From positions 1-23,812 of IMG/VR virus record IMGVR_UViG_3300025138_000357: DNA of 23,812 bases; one strand, 5' to 3'. This DNA is from a virus. Positions 7,201 through 16,816 of this stretch are shown one piece after another (the first letter of the stretch is position 1; each line of letters opens with the position of its first letter). The position numbers and the translations under genes were made by a program. Below the pieces are notes generated by a model. It was not told where the DNA came from, did no database searches, and saw nothing but the letters and a program-made list of their open reading frames with translations.

Positions 7201-8043
7201 TTAATAACCTCCACCCATTCTATTACTTCTTTGAGTTTCTGTTTTATTAATTTTATATTGGATATTAGAACCACTAACAGGGATTAAATAATCATGTGGG
7301 ATGTTTGTATGCTCTGCCCCTACCATTGGTCCTTTTGTTGGGTGAATGTGGTATAAACCAATATAAGGTTTATTAGATCTTTCTATTAAAAACTCACTAC
7401 CATCTGTTTTTAAATTTTCTCCTGGGGAGTATCTAAAATATTGATCATATACATTTTTAAAATAAGACTTAAACCCGCTTAATAAATTATTATTTTGAAT
7501 TCTTTCTACTGTTTTTTGATTAATATTATAAACATCATTTCTTTTACCTGAAATAAGCCATGGAAGACTATATACATTATACAAAGGATAATCTACGTTA
7601 GGTTCTTCATTTTCAAATTTTGTAAATTGATTTAAATCTATTTCTACATATTTTACTTCATTAACTTTTGAAGCAAAATATCTTTGAAATTCTCCTAACT
7701 CATAATCTCCTTCTGTTGGTTGGTTAGCTATAGATATTGGGGGTGAAGGTGGTATTGATTCTAAACCTAAGTTTATATTTTGAGCATATATGTCAGGTAC
7801 TAAATATAGATTAGTATCTGGTGTATATGACCCAGCTGCTCCTTCTTCTGCATCTTCTGTTTGTGGGTCAACTTCAATAATAATTTCTTGAACAGGGGCA
7901 TCATTTGGATTTCTTCCTGTATAGTATTTACCATTTGAAGTTTGAAAGTAATACCCCAAATAATAGGTAGATGAATCAGGATAAATAAATTCATTTCCAT
8001 TAGTATATAAATTAGTTGTTATTTGGGATTTTGGAAAATACAT
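7201..8043 (-). CDS. Putative tail/baseplate structural protein of unknown function
   Basis: This 280-aa protein is last in the baseplate gene run, and its ATG overlaps the stop of the 1261-aa hub gene by one base. The N-terminal part is rich in Tyr, Asn and Pro (Y-Y-L-G-Y-Y-F-Q-T near 27-35; Y-Y-T-G-R-N-P near 40-46), followed by an acidic, Pro-rich linker. The C-terminal third holds a conserved-looking His segment, Y-H-I-H-P-T-K-G near 231-238, then A-E-H and I-P-H, ending in a Gly-rich tail. No signal peptide or membrane segment is seen. I infer a virion protein from position and composition. The His cluster might bind metal, as in some phage spike and fibre proteins, but I see no family-defining motif. 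Confidence 0.75.
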   Translation of the reverse strand: MYFPKSQITTNLYTNGNEFIYPDSSTYYLGYYFQTSNGKYYTGRNPNDAPVQEIIIEVDPQTEDAEEGAAGSYTPDTNLYLVPDIYAQNINLGLESIPPSPPISIANQPTEGDYELGEFQRYFASKVNEVKYVEIDLNQFTKFENEEPNVDYPLYNVYSLPWLISGKRNDVYNINQKTVERIQNNNLLSGFKSYFKNVYDQYFRYSPGENLKTDGSEFLIERSNKPYIGLYHIHPTKGPMVGAEHTNIPHDYLIPVSGSNIQYKINKTETQRSNRMGGGY

Positions 8044-11000
8044 TATTTATTAAATTTTTGAAATAGTTGAAGTAATTCTTTCTGTGGGAAAACATCACTT
8101 TTATCTGTTCTGTAAGAATTATGGGTAAAAGTTCCTCGATTCTTACTAAAAGCGGTTGATGCTACACCACCACCTTTTTTAGGGAATTGTTCATAAAATC
8201 CATTTCCTCCACTATACTTTGATCCAAAAGTAATATTTGGAAATTTAGTTTTAACTTGTTTCATTACTTTTTCTAAAGATTTTAACTGTTTTTTAGTATA
8301 AGAATGAAAAAGACCATATCCTTTATAATCACCCCAAGGTTTTAATTTATTGCTGCTATCCATGTAATAAGGTTGTGCTACAGGTACATCAGATTGACCT
8401 TGTTGTAATTTTTCATAAGTATAACTTCTATCACTTTGTATAAATACTGAATCTTTATTAAATGTAGAGTTACTTCTGCTAGTACCTTTAACTTTTACAT
8501 ACCCTAAAGCTACTAACTCTACAGAAACTGTACTTTTTTGGAGATAACTATTACCTGCTCTTTTAGATCCAATATGGTTACCCCAAAAATCTAAGGGGAA
8601 TAATTGTTCTATTCTACCTGCTCTATCTATAATAAAGTGAGTTGAAACATGAGTACTCTTTTTACTCCAACTATTTTCTATAATGGCTTTAGCTCCACCT
8701 AATCCTGCTGTGTGATGTACTACAAATTGAATTTTTGGTGTTTTTATAGGGTAATACATTAACCCATTATTTGATTGAGCTCTTAATGAATACCCATTGG
8801 TTAAAGTTTTAGCAAATTTTTCATCTCCAGTCCATGGATTTACGACTACATTACTAGATAGAGTTTCTCCTTTAACAAAAATTTCTTTAGGTTTTACAAT
8901 CTTTCTTATATCACCCTTAGTAGTTCTAGGGGTAGATATTGTAGTAAGTGAAGTTTCCCATATATTAGATTTTACTTCATGATCTACACCATCTACTAAA
9001 AAATTTAAAAATGCTGGATATGTTGAGGGTAATGCTTTTTGATTTACAGATAAAGAATTATAAATATTAATCCCCCCTATACCATCAAAAGTAAATCCTA
9101 AAGTTACAGGGATAAAACCAGTTGAACCTCCTACTTGTGAAGCAACCTCAAAATTATTTTTATCTATTGAATTTTTATATTTTTTAAACATATTATATCC
9201 TCTTTCCATAAAATCCGGATTATCTGAAGTATACCAATATAGGGCATCAGATGTTCCTACTTGTTGCATTACAAAAGTAGATTCTCCCCCCAATCCTGTT
9301 TGTGCTCCTTCAACAACTGGTATATCTGTAGCTACTGCAGTATTTGGGTTTTTTAATACTTTTTTTCTAATATTTGCATAAATAGGTTTACCACCTTCAC
9401 TTCCTATTTTTTCTCTAGTTGTAACTGTTTTATATAAATCTTTAGTTTTAACAAGTATTTTTCTAGTACCTGTTCCACCAAATGCATCTAATAAATAAGT
9501 AGGATAATCATTATATCCATCTTTAGCATTACCTGCTGAATCTGCAAATGTTGTTTGGTTTGAAGTATTTATTTGGGCTACTGAAGCGTCAATTTCTTTA
9601 ACTTGTTTTTTGAATAATTCTTGAAAAGCAGGATCTGCCCAATTTGTTGAGTTAAAACTCCAATACGAAGTTTCTTCAGTAGCTAGATACATTGTATAAC
9701 CTTTATAAGTCCATTTATATCCTTTATTTGCAACATAACCTGATGTTGGACGCCCTCCCACATCAGATTTAAATTTATCAAAAGATTCTTTAAAATATGC
9801 AGCTTCATCTATTGCTGCTTGTTCTGTAGTTGGTAATGCTGGTGGTAAAAAATTATCTGTAGGACCCTGTTTGTAAGTTTCTTCAAATCTATTTTTAAGA
9901 CCACTATTCCAATTTAAAAAACCTATAGCATCTACAGAATTAGTAGGAGAACCTGGGGCTGCTGCTCCCATAGAAATTTGGTTCATTAAACTAGGTGTAA
10001 TTTTAGTTTGAAAATTAAAATCTTTTACAAAAGTTGAAGTGCCATCAGAATTATACCCCACAATATTAAACACCGCAGGATTTTGGTTTATTTTAGGGTA
10101 AACTTGATCATATCCTTGTATTGGGTTTTCATCTAAAAAATATATAATATTATCATTTTTTATACAGGTAGTAAGCTCACAAACATTACCCATGCATTTA
10201 TTAATACCATCTAATAGTTTTTGTAAAAAATCAAATAGAGTTACATTTCCTTTTTTATCCTTATTAGAAGATAAAGTTTTAGATATAAAATCCATATTAA
10301 GGTAAACATTCATTAATTCACCATGATAAACTCCATCTTTTTCTTTTACAAAATCTTTAAGTGATGAAAAAGTGGGTAGGTTTACATTTCCAACAACCCC
10401 TATATCATCAGTATATATAGGTTTAAATATACAGATTGAAGGATCTAAAGGTATTAAATTTGGTTCATAACTAATTCTAGTAAATTTTTCCGATCTTTCA
10501 AATTCTATAGTAGGTGATGTTCGAGAATTTCCGTTTGCAACCCTTAATATTACATTGTTTTCTATTTTTTCTATTAATTCTCCAAACCTAATATAAAATC
10601 GTGAAGATGGAGGAACTTTACTTCTATTAATATTAGCATCGTTTTGGGCATTACCTGCACTATATGCTCCTATTGTATTTGGTAAATAACAATAATCTTT
10701 ACTATTTTGAAGACCAGCATCGAAAAAACTTTCAATTTGTTGGGCTAAAAAAGTAGATAATAAGTCAGTTCCTAAATTACCAATTACACTATTAGATTCT
10801 ACGTCTGTTGATGATTCTTCTCCTTCTTTAGGTGCTTGATTTATTTTATATAACGTTTCAAGTTTTGTTTTTCTTAGTTTAAGTTGTTGTGAGCTTATAG
10901 GAGGAGATGGAACAATAACTGATATTGATTCTATTACAGCTCCTATAGTAATTAAATTTATTGTAATATCATAAGTATTATCTTTATTTAATTTCCAAGT

Positions 11001-11828
11001 AAAGTTATTTACTTTACCAAAAAATCCTTGATAATTTCCTTTATAAGTATCTACAAACCCATTTATATTTTTTAACATTTCTAATTGAGTAAAAGATTTA
11101 CCACTCTTAAACCAATCATTTTCTATTATAGTAGATTCTACTTGTTTAAAAACAGGTTTATTATTATCATCTATAGAGTCTATATACTTATCCCAACCCC
11201 ATTCTAACATCATTAAATAGCCTAATCTTAAATAAAGTATTTCAATAATACCAAATTGGAACTTATTATATGCTTTTAAAGTTACAACTGCTTTTCTAAT
11301 TGAACCCCTATTAATACTTTCAACTTTTATACCAGTAATACCAGGAACAGGTTGTAGTCCTCTACTACTACCCCCCATTCCACCATAAGTTTTATTATTA
11401 CTACCTTTCCAAGTATTAGTATTTCTTACACCACTTCTACTAATATATGTAGCATTAGTTGTTTGAACTATCTGATTGCTATTTCCTTCTCCTACTTTTT
11501 CTCTTGTTGCCCCCTCTTCTAAGGATTGTATAGTATTAAATAAAATGTAATTTTTAGCTAATTCTATTCCTGATAGTGAATTCTGATCATCTTCAGTAAA
11601 ATAATCCTCAGTTTCAAGTTGTGCTAAATCCTTTAATCTAGTAGTATTTTTTAACGCAACTCCAGAGGCTAATTTTATCCAAGCATTTTTATTATTTAGA
11701 AAATTTAATACTTCAGGAGTTCTTTCTATAGATTTTCCATTGTAACCAGCACCTTGTAATTTTTGTCTTAAATTAATTTGGTCACTAACTACTTTTTTAA
11801 TTGGATCCCCAATTATATTTCCTGCCAT
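8043..11828 (-). CDS. Large baseplate hub protein with C-terminal N-acetylmuramoyl-L-alanine amidase
   Basis: At 1261 aa this is the largest protein of the window. The N-terminal part includes a hydrophobic helix-like stretch near 195-214 (G-I-I-E-I-L-Y-L-R-L-G-Y then M-L-E-W-G-W), of the kind I associate with T4-like hub proteins. A long beta-rich middle follows. Residues about 1030-1261 form an amidase_2 (T7 lysozyme/PGRP-like) domain: V-V-H-H-T-A-G with His1038/His1039, T-H-F-I-I-D-R-A-G-R-I, N-H-I-G, V-S-V-E-L-V, and near the end T-H-N-S-Y-R-T-D-K-S-D-V-F-P with His1236 and Asp1242/Asp1245 as likely zinc ligands. It would cleave the peptide stem from glycan strands when the tail penetrates the wall, the job done by the gp5 lysozyme domain in T4. 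It directly follows the gp53-like gene. The amidase is secure; the hub assignment rests on context. Confidence 0.85.
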   Translation of the reverse strand: MAGNIIGDPIKKVVSDQINLRQKLQGAGYNGKSIERTPEVLNFLNNKNAWIKLASGVALKNTTRLKDLAQLETEDYFTEDDQNSLSGIELAKNYILFNTIQSLEEGATREKVGEGNSNQIVQTTNATYISRSGVRNTNTWKGSNNKTYGGMGGSSRGLQPVPGITGIKVESINRGSIRKAVVTLKAYNKFQFGIIEILYLRLGYLMMLEWGWDKYIDSIDDNNKPVFKQVESTIIENDWFKSGKSFTQLEMLKNINGFVDTYKGNYQGFFGKVNNFTWKLNKDNTYDITINLITIGAVIESISVIVPSPPISSQQLKLRKTKLETLYKINQAPKEGEESSTDVESNSVIGNLGTDLLSTFLAQQIESFFDAGLQNSKDYCYLPNTIGAYSAGNAQNDANINRSKVPPSSRFYIRFGELIEKIENNVILRVANGNSRTSPTIEFERSEKFTRISYEPNLIPLDPSICIFKPIYTDDIGVVGNVNLPTFSSLKDFVKEKDGVYHGELMNVYLNMDFISKTLSSNKDKKGNVTLFDFLQKLLDGINKCMGNVCELTTCIKNDNIIYFLDENPIQGYDQVYPKINQNPAVFNIVGYNSDGTSTFVKDFNFQTKITPSLMNQISMGAAAPGSPTNSVDAIGFLNWNSGLKNRFEETYKQGPTDNFLPPALPTTEQAAIDEAAYFKESFDKFKSDVGGRPTSGYVANKGYKWTYKGYTMYLATEETSYWSFNSTNWADPAFQELFKKQVKEIDASVAQINTSNQTTFADSAGNAKDGYNDYPTYLLDAFGGTGTRKILVKTKDLYKTVTTREKIGSEGGKPIYANIRKKVLKNPNTAVATDIPVVEGAQTGLGGESTFVMQQVGTSDALYWYTSDNPDFMERGYNMFKKYKNSIDKNNFEVASQVGGSTGFIPVTLGFTFDGIGGINIYNSLSVNQKALPSTYPAFLNFLVDGVDHEVKSNIWETSLTTISTPRTTKGDIRKIVKPKEIFVKGETLSSNVVVNPWTGDEKFAKTLTNGYSLRAQSNNGLMYYPIKTPKIQFVVHHTAGLGGAKAIIENSWSKKSTHVSTHFIIDRAGRIEQLFPLDFWGNHIGSKRAGNSYLQKSTVSVELVALGYVKVKGTSRSNSTFNKDSVFIQSDRSYTYEKLQQGQSDVPVAQPYYMDSSNKLKPWGDYKGYGLFHSYTKKQLKSLEKVMKQVKTKFPNITFGSKYSGGNGFYEQFPKKGGGVASTAFSKNRGTFTHNSYRTDKSDVFPQKELLQLFQKFNK

Positions 11829-11830
11829 AA

Positions 11831-12133
11831 CTATCTTTGGTTTAACTGTTCGTACTCTAAAACTATAGCTCCAACATTTCCAGGGATTCTAATTTGTACT
11901 CCTAAAGGTGGAAACATTGAATTCTGGTTAAATTGGGGGTTTGCAATTGATATTATCCACCATAAATTAGAATCAGTATAATATGTTTGAGCTAGTATAT
12001 CAAATCTATCTCCTTCATCTGTATAGGCATAAATATCATCAAAAGTTAATGGTATATCTGGGTATTTAACTGTTGATACAAAGGGTTTTCCTTGTAAAGT
12101 TGATCTTCTAATTATAGTTGAATATCTTCCCAT
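11831..12133 (-). CDS. gp53: Baseplate wedge protein, gp53/LysM-like
   Basis: This 100-aa protein has the pattern of small baseplate LysM-like proteins: G-D-R-F-D-I-L-A near 42-49, then Y-Y-T-D-S-N-L-W-W-I-I-S-I-A-N near 51-65, then a short proline-containing tail with V-Q-I-R-I-P. T4 gp53 (196 aa) carries a related fold, and protein X/gpX-like tail proteins share the motif. It would help lock wedge to hub in the baseplate. It lies 2 nt before the hub-amidase gene and 10 nt after the 723-aa baseplate gene. It is shorter than T4 gp53, so it probably represents only the LysM-like domain. Confidence 0.72.
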   Translation of the reverse strand: MGRYSTIIRRSTLQGKPFVSTVKYPDIPLTFDDIYAYTDEGDRFDILAQTYYTDSNLWWIISIANPQFNQNSMFPPLGVQIRIPGNVGAIVLEYEQLNQR

Positions 12134-12143
12134 TATAAATTAT

Positions 12144-14315
12144 TTAAGCTAATCTATTTAATGATACATCAGTACCTTCATTTATAAAATCAAAATTATT
12201 AATAGTTCCACCATTACCAACTTCAGGAATTCCATTACTATTAATCACACTATTTTTAGTTTCATAATTTGTTGAATTCCCATTACTTAAAGCTATATAT
12301 CTTTGCTCCCCAAATTCTTCAACTAAACCTTCTACTCCTGGGCCTATGTTATTTGTTTCTTTAAATTGATTTTTCTGTACTTGTGGTACAAAATTATGGA
12401 TTGGAATAAAGCTAAATCCTGATACTTTTATCATAAATGGAAGTTCCTTAACAGATGAATCACTATTTCCAAACTCATCTATTGCTATTTCCCAAGGTGA
12501 ATCCATAGGTACAGTATAATTAATCCCTTTCATGATTCCAACCTGGTTATATAAGTAACCTCCTACTGTTAATTCGATTAAATTACCTCTCATATATCCA
12601 TTTACAGAATAATCGGGTGCTGTTACAGAAGCTAAATAATTTAACTTTTGATACATAGGTATTAATTCTTCTTTTGATTGAGCATATAAGGTCCATGATA
12701 GATTAACACTTCTATCAAAACCTTGGTAATTATAGAAATTTTCAGCTCTACCCGCATATTTTTGGGATGACCAATCTGCTGAGTAGCTATCATCCATACT
12801 ATCTAAAAAGGCTCTAAAATGAATATAAGTTTTTAAAGAAGGGTTATCATTATTAATTACACCAATTCTAAATTTACATAAATCATTTACAGGGAGATCT
12901 GTCCTATTTGTTGAGGATTGATAAAGTGAAAGTGCATTTATTTTATCTAAAGGACCTAAATTTTCACCTGCTCCATTACGTTTACCTAATGTATAACTTT
13001 GTTTATTACCTTTTATACCAGGATCTCCTAAATGTACTCTTCGTGGGAGTTGATTTGATGATATATATAAATCTGGAGATATAGGTGATTTAGAATTTGT
13101 ATTTAATCTAAAATCTGGGCCAATTGTTGCTTTTGGGTAATCATTATTTTCATTACCACCTACAGAACCAGGACCAGTTTTAGCACTCATTAATCCGCTA
13201 TAATCAAGTGTTGTTCCTAACCCCCTTACACCAGGTGTATTGGCTTGAAAACCACCAGGTTGGTATACACTTTGACCTACAGTGCTTATTTGAGCTCCAT
13301 TTTTAACCTCATTAGTAGTTTTAAATTGATCATTTAAAAGACTATTTAGGTTTGTATTTGTAAGAGTTGCGTATTTTCCTGTTACGGTTTTTGACCCAGG
13401 TAATTTTCCAAAGTATGTTCCTCCTTTAAAGTTTAAAATTTTTTGATTTGTAGGACCTCCTTGGAAAATATTATAATTAAAACCAAAATTGGTAGCTTCA
13501 GTAGCACCAGTAGTAAAAAACCCATCAGTACGTAATTTTTTATTATTTATACCTGTTCTTTGGTCTGAAAGTGCTTTTATAGTTGTATTATTTACTCCTA
13601 ATACTGAACCAGGACCTCCAGAGTAAGAATATAATACATTATCTGTATCACGTTTATTTTGGTTATTTTTTACAAATTGATCTAACCTACTAGATATTGT
13701 ATTTGGATCTTTTCTTTCATTATAAGCAGCTGTGTTGAAATATAAGGGATTTGATAAAGGTAAACTTTCACCTGTTAGAAAAGAAAAAATGCCTCCTGCG
13801 TTACCAACATTAGCTGCTTCACTTGTATCAAAAAATGGATTTATACCTTGTTTAAGTAAATGTCCCCCTATTGGATTAACCGCAGCTTGTAATAAAGTTG
13901 AAGTAGGTAAATATATACCGTTATTTAACGGTAATTTATTATTAGGCTGGCGATTAGGAGTACCACTTTCGGCTTGTATATTAACTGCTGTTCTAGATAA
14001 TACTTCTTGTTTAGCTGTAAATAAAAGTCCATTAGGAGTTTTTAAGTCAATAAACATTTTAGTTAATCTAGATACATCTTTTGCAATAGTATTAGGTAAC
14101 AATTGTCCCCCTCTTACTATAAAATCAGTAAATTGTCGGTTTTGGACACTACTACCAAAATCGCTTTCATCAAATCTTCTTGTTGGGAGGTTTTCTAATT
14201 CATAAGGTTGGCCACTCGCATTAGTATTGCGAGGTCCTGCTCCTCTTCTATCATACCCATATTGGGCTGTATTATAGGAAGAAAGGTCTGTTCTTATATT
14301 TAATAACCTAGGCAA
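12144..14315 (-). CDS. Baseplate / tail-tube-initiator-like protein
   Basis: This 723-aa protein follows the tape measure and the 62-aa gene, the place of gp48/gp54 in T4. The N-terminal two thirds is Asn/Gly/Thr/Pro-rich and looks like extended virion material. The C-terminal part from about residue 480 looks like a tail-tube fold: R-A-F-L-D-S-M-D-D-S-Y, A-D-W-S-S-Q-K-Y-A-G-R-A-E, Y-N-Y-Q-G-F-D-R-S, then E-E-L-I-P-M-Y-Q-K-L-N-Y-L. I have the impression that similar segments occur in tube-initiator proteins of marine T4-like phages. A role as platform from which the tube polymerises is inferred. Alternatives are another inner-baseplate protein or a neck protein; no enzymatic motif is visible. 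Confidence 0.65.
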   Translation of the reverse strand: MPRLLNIRTDLSSYNTAQYGYDRRGAGPRNTNASGQPYELENLPTRRFDESDFGSSVQNRQFTDFIVRGGQLLPNTIAKDVSRLTKMFIDLKTPNGLLFTAKQEVLSRTAVNIQAESGTPNRQPNNKLPLNNGIYLPTSTLLQAAVNPIGGHLLKQGINPFFDTSEAANVGNAGGIFSFLTGESLPLSNPLYFNTAAYNERKDPNTISSRLDQFVKNNQNKRDTDNVLYSYSGGPGSVLGVNNTTIKALSDQRTGINNKKLRTDGFFTTGATEATNFGFNYNIFQGGPTNQKILNFKGGTYFGKLPGSKTVTGKYATLTNTNLNSLLNDQFKTTNEVKNGAQISTVGQSVYQPGGFQANTPGVRGLGTTLDYSGLMSAKTGPGSVGGNENNDYPKATIGPDFRLNTNSKSPISPDLYISSNQLPRRVHLGDPGIKGNKQSYTLGKRNGAGENLGPLDKINALSLYQSSTNRTDLPVNDLCKFRIGVINNDNPSLKTYIHFRAFLDSMDDSYSADWSSQKYAGRAENFYNYQGFDRSVNLSWTLYAQSKEELIPMYQKLNYLASVTAPDYSVNGYMRGNLIELTVGGYLYNQVGIMKGINYTVPMDSPWEIAIDEFGNSDSSVKELPFMIKVSGFSFIPIHNFVPQVQKNQFKETNNIGPGVEGLVEEFGEQRYIALSNGNSTNYETKNSVINSNGIPEVGNGGTINNFDFINEGTDVSLNRLA

Positions 14316-14317
14316 TT

Positions 14318-14506
14318 TTAGTTTCCTACATTACCAGTTACGTCTGATGCTCTTGGAGTATCAACTACATAATCTTGATAAGTACCAACTTCAAATGTGT
14401 TATTAATAGGAATTACCCCATTGCCCTTTAAAGGTGCTGATGGTGTTTCTCCTCTAAGTGGAGTTAAAGTACTTCCTTGTTGTTCTAATCTGTTAAGTAA
14501 AGGCAT
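14318..14506 (-). CDS. Small putative structural protein, 62 aa
   Basis: I do not recognise it. It is Pro/Thr/Gly-rich (T-L-T-P-L-R-G-E-T-P near 13-22; V-I-P-I-N-N-T-F near 31-38; Y-Q-D-Y-V-V near 43-48). The gene has its own late-type element about 30 nt upstream and ends 2 nt before the 723-aa baseplate gene, so it would be the first cistron of the baseplate run 14506-7201. Position and composition suggest a minor virion component or assembly factor. Short coding length is the main uncertainty, but spacing to both neighbours supports it. Confidence 0.7.
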   Translation of the reverse strand: MPLLNRLEQQGSTLTPLRGETPSAPLKGNGVIPINNTFEVGTYQDYVVDTPRASDVTGNVGN

Positions 14507-14531
14507 AATTTTAAATTTTAATTATTAAATG

Positions 14532-14546
14532 TTTATTATAAATATT
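14532..14546 (-). promoter_or_regulatory. Late-type element before the 62-aa gene and baseplate run
   Basis: The minus strand reads AATATTTATAATAAA, the shared core TATTTATAATAAA found before four other tail-region genes. It lies in the 41-base gap after the tape-measure stop, 30 nt before the ATG at 14506. It contains a perfect TATAAT and also the exact reverse complement of the T4 late box TATAAATA. It would start the transcript for the baseplate genes. Confidence 0.5.
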
Positions 14547-14547
14547 A

Positions 14548-16779
14548 TTATTGTATAGAAAATGCACCCATATCTACAGCTGTACCTAGAGCTACATCAT
14601 TCATTTGTATTACAGGTTGTGGTGCTGGTTTAGATAAAACCTCAGCTAATAAATTTTCCATTTTTGATGTATCAATAGTTTGGGCGGGAGCTTGTTGGTT
14701 TTGGGTTGGGAATAATTTAGTTCCTGCTATTACAGTATCTTTATTATTTAAAGCAATAGCTCCTTCAGGCCCCAATAATGTTCTATTACCATATCCTGAT
14801 CCTCCAGGAGACATTATATCATCACCAGATTTAGCTCCAGCTAAAAGACTCATCAATCCCGCTATAGCTGCAACACCAAGAGCAATACCAGCTATAGCAC
14901 CTATAGGACCTAATGAAGCCATAGCAGCTGTAATTTTAGCACCTGCGCCTACTGATTGTACACCTGTTTTTTGTATTTCACTTTTTAATAACCTTTTATT
15001 TAATTTTAATTGAACTAGTTTATTTGCTGTTGTTAAAGCAAATTGAGCTACTAAAGCAGTAGTAATAATACCAACTATAACTTTAACTGCGGCTGCGTTT
15101 TCTAATAATTTAGCAAAACCTTCAACCATTCCTAATAAAGGTTCAGCAGAATTAGCTAAAGAAGATTGTATTTTATTTACTAAATCTGCCATTTTTTCTT
15201 GAACAGCTTGATTTTGATAATTTATCAGTAATTGTTTACCGTTTTCTGTTGAATTTAATTTTTCTAATTCACCTCTTTTTGCTAGCTCTTCTAAACTTGT
15301 AGCTCCTAAAGCATTTAAAGTTTCTTGATTTCTTAAAGTTTCTGCTAATTGATCAGCAGTCATCCCAGCTGCTTTAGCTAATGATTCTTGTTGTAAAACA
15401 TTCATATTAGCAAATTCAGCTGAAGATCCCATTTGTTTTACTATTTCAGCTGTTGCTTCAGCACTTTTTCCTTGTAAAGCAAGTGCTCTAGCTCGGTTAA
15501 GGTTTATAGACTTACCAGTCATTAATTCTGCTTCTAATTCTGATTGAATTGAACTTTCAAAATCAAGTAATCCTCTAGCTATTCCTTGGGTTTCTTTTAA
15601 TGAAAGGCCTAATTTATTAGAAATTATAACAGCTTCCGCTAGTGCTTTATTATTATAACCATATTGTGCTCCTAATTGCCCAGTTGCATTAGCTACTTCT
15701 TTTAAAACTTTTCTACCATCTAATCTTATTCCTGTTTCTTTTGATAAAGTTGCTACTGTATCTAAAACTTCCTCTGAAACAACTTTAGCTGATTTACCGT
15801 TAGCCATACTAAGTTTTAGTAAATTAGCTGCTTCGGCTCCTTGTAATCCTACTTTTTTAGTAAGCATTACTTGGTCTGCTAATTGTTCACTTGTAAACCC
15901 AGTTGTAGTTCCTAATGAATCCCCGAGGCCCATTTGGGCTTCTTTCATTTTTTCAACAGTTAAATAAGCTTTATTACTGTTTATAGCAAAGGTATTCATT
16001 TCCTTTCCTAAATCTCTAGCATCACTTTTAGATATTCCTAATGTTTTAGAAAATTCAGTGGTAACTTTATCAGCTTTATTTAAACCTGCTATAACAAAAG
16101 CTATAGCACCTTTACCTAAAGCATCAGTTGCATTTTTAGCTCTTTCTAATTGTGCCGCTGTTCTATCTGCACCTGTTAAACTTTTATCTATTCCTACTTT
16201 AAATTGGGCTATACCTTTAGATAAGTTTTGGATGGGACCAGCTAGTAAAGGACCAATACCTGGGAGGATTTTTAACCCTTCAGCTAGTTTATCAATAAAC
16301 CCTGTAGATTTATTTATTTCTTGAATCTGATCTTTAGATTGAGAAAATGCTTTTGTTAAATTATCTGCAGTATTAAGTGAATCTAGTAAATATTGATTTG
16401 CATCTAATAAAGCTGCACGTTCCTTATCGGTTGCAGTTGCAAGTTTTTTCTGATTAGCTAATAATGTAGCTTCGGTTGATGCACGTTTTTTAGCTACAGC
16501 GGCTAAATCACTAGCAAGCTTATTTCTAATTTTAGAATTAGATAAATCTTGCTTCCCGTATTGTGCTAATTTTGCTGCAACACCAGATAACCCTCCAGCT
16601 TCCTTTTGGGCTGTTTTAAAAGTTTCAGCAAATTCCTTATTAGTTTTAGCATTATTAGACAATGCAGCCCCTATATCGTTAAAGGTTTGTCTAGATTCTG
16701 CGGCAATTACACTTGCTTCTTTTAGTGCATCTCTATACGCCTGGGCATCTAATTTAGATTGTTTAATTTCATCTGCCAT
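14548..16779 (-). CDS. Tail tape measure protein
   Basis: The protein would fill the tail lumen and set tail length. It is 743 aa (T4 gp29 is 590 aa). Residues 1-160 are charged helices rich in Ala, Lys and Gln, in coiled-coil style. A helical middle follows, then hydrophobic stretches near 560-580 and 616-650, as in other tape measures, where such segments may enter the host membrane. The C-terminus has S-P-G-G-S-G-Y-G-N-R and G-P-E-G-A-I-A-L-N-N-K-D-T-V-I-A-G, a common tape-measure ending. At about 1.5 angstrom per residue, the usual rule for this family, the tail would be around 110 nm. It follows the two chaperone-position genes and has its own late-type element upstream. Confidence 0.88.
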   Translation of the reverse strand: MADEIKQSKLDAQAYRDALKEASVIAAESRQTFNDIGAALSNNAKTNKEFAETFKTAQKEAGGLSGVAAKLAQYGKQDLSNSKIRNKLASDLAAVAKKRASTEATLLANQKKLATATDKERAALLDANQYLLDSLNTADNLTKAFSQSKDQIQEINKSTGFIDKLAEGLKILPGIGPLLAGPIQNLSKGIAQFKVGIDKSLTGADRTAAQLERAKNATDALGKGAIAFVIAGLNKADKVTTEFSKTLGISKSDARDLGKEMNTFAINSNKAYLTVEKMKEAQMGLGDSLGTTTGFTSEQLADQVMLTKKVGLQGAEAANLLKLSMANGKSAKVVSEEVLDTVATLSKETGIRLDGRKVLKEVANATGQLGAQYGYNNKALAEAVIISNKLGLSLKETQGIARGLLDFESSIQSELEAELMTGKSINLNRARALALQGKSAEATAEIVKQMGSSAEFANMNVLQQESLAKAAGMTADQLAETLRNQETLNALGATSLEELAKRGELEKLNSTENGKQLLINYQNQAVQEKMADLVNKIQSSLANSAEPLLGMVEGFAKLLENAAAVKVIVGIITTALVAQFALTTANKLVQLKLNKRLLKSEIQKTGVQSVGAGAKITAAMASLGPIGAIAGIALGVAAIAGLMSLLAGAKSGDDIMSPGGSGYGNRTLLGPEGAIALNNKDTVIAGTKLFPTQNQQAPAQTIDTSKMENLLAEVLSKPAPQPVIQMNDVALGTAVDMGAFSIQ

Positions 16780-16790
16780 TTAAGAAACGT

Positions 16791-16805
16791 TTTATTATAA
16801 ATATT
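16791..16805 (-). promoter_or_regulatory. Late-type element before the tape measure gene
   Basis: The minus strand reads AATATTTATAATAAA within an extended A/T context, ending about 11 nt before the ATG at 16779. It is the same core as before the sheath, tube, 62-aa and coiled-coil genes. It fills most of the 37-base gap after the preceding gene, which leaves a leader of only a few bases if it is a -10 type box. Confidence 0.5.
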
Positions 16806-16816
16806 AAAAAAAATAA

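Noticed and set aside
13916-13933. Near-palindrome TACCGTTA-TT-TAACGGTA
   Set aside because: It is within the coding part of the 723-aa protein, the 2-nt loop is too short for a good RNA hairpin, and no second copy was seen that would suggest an operator.
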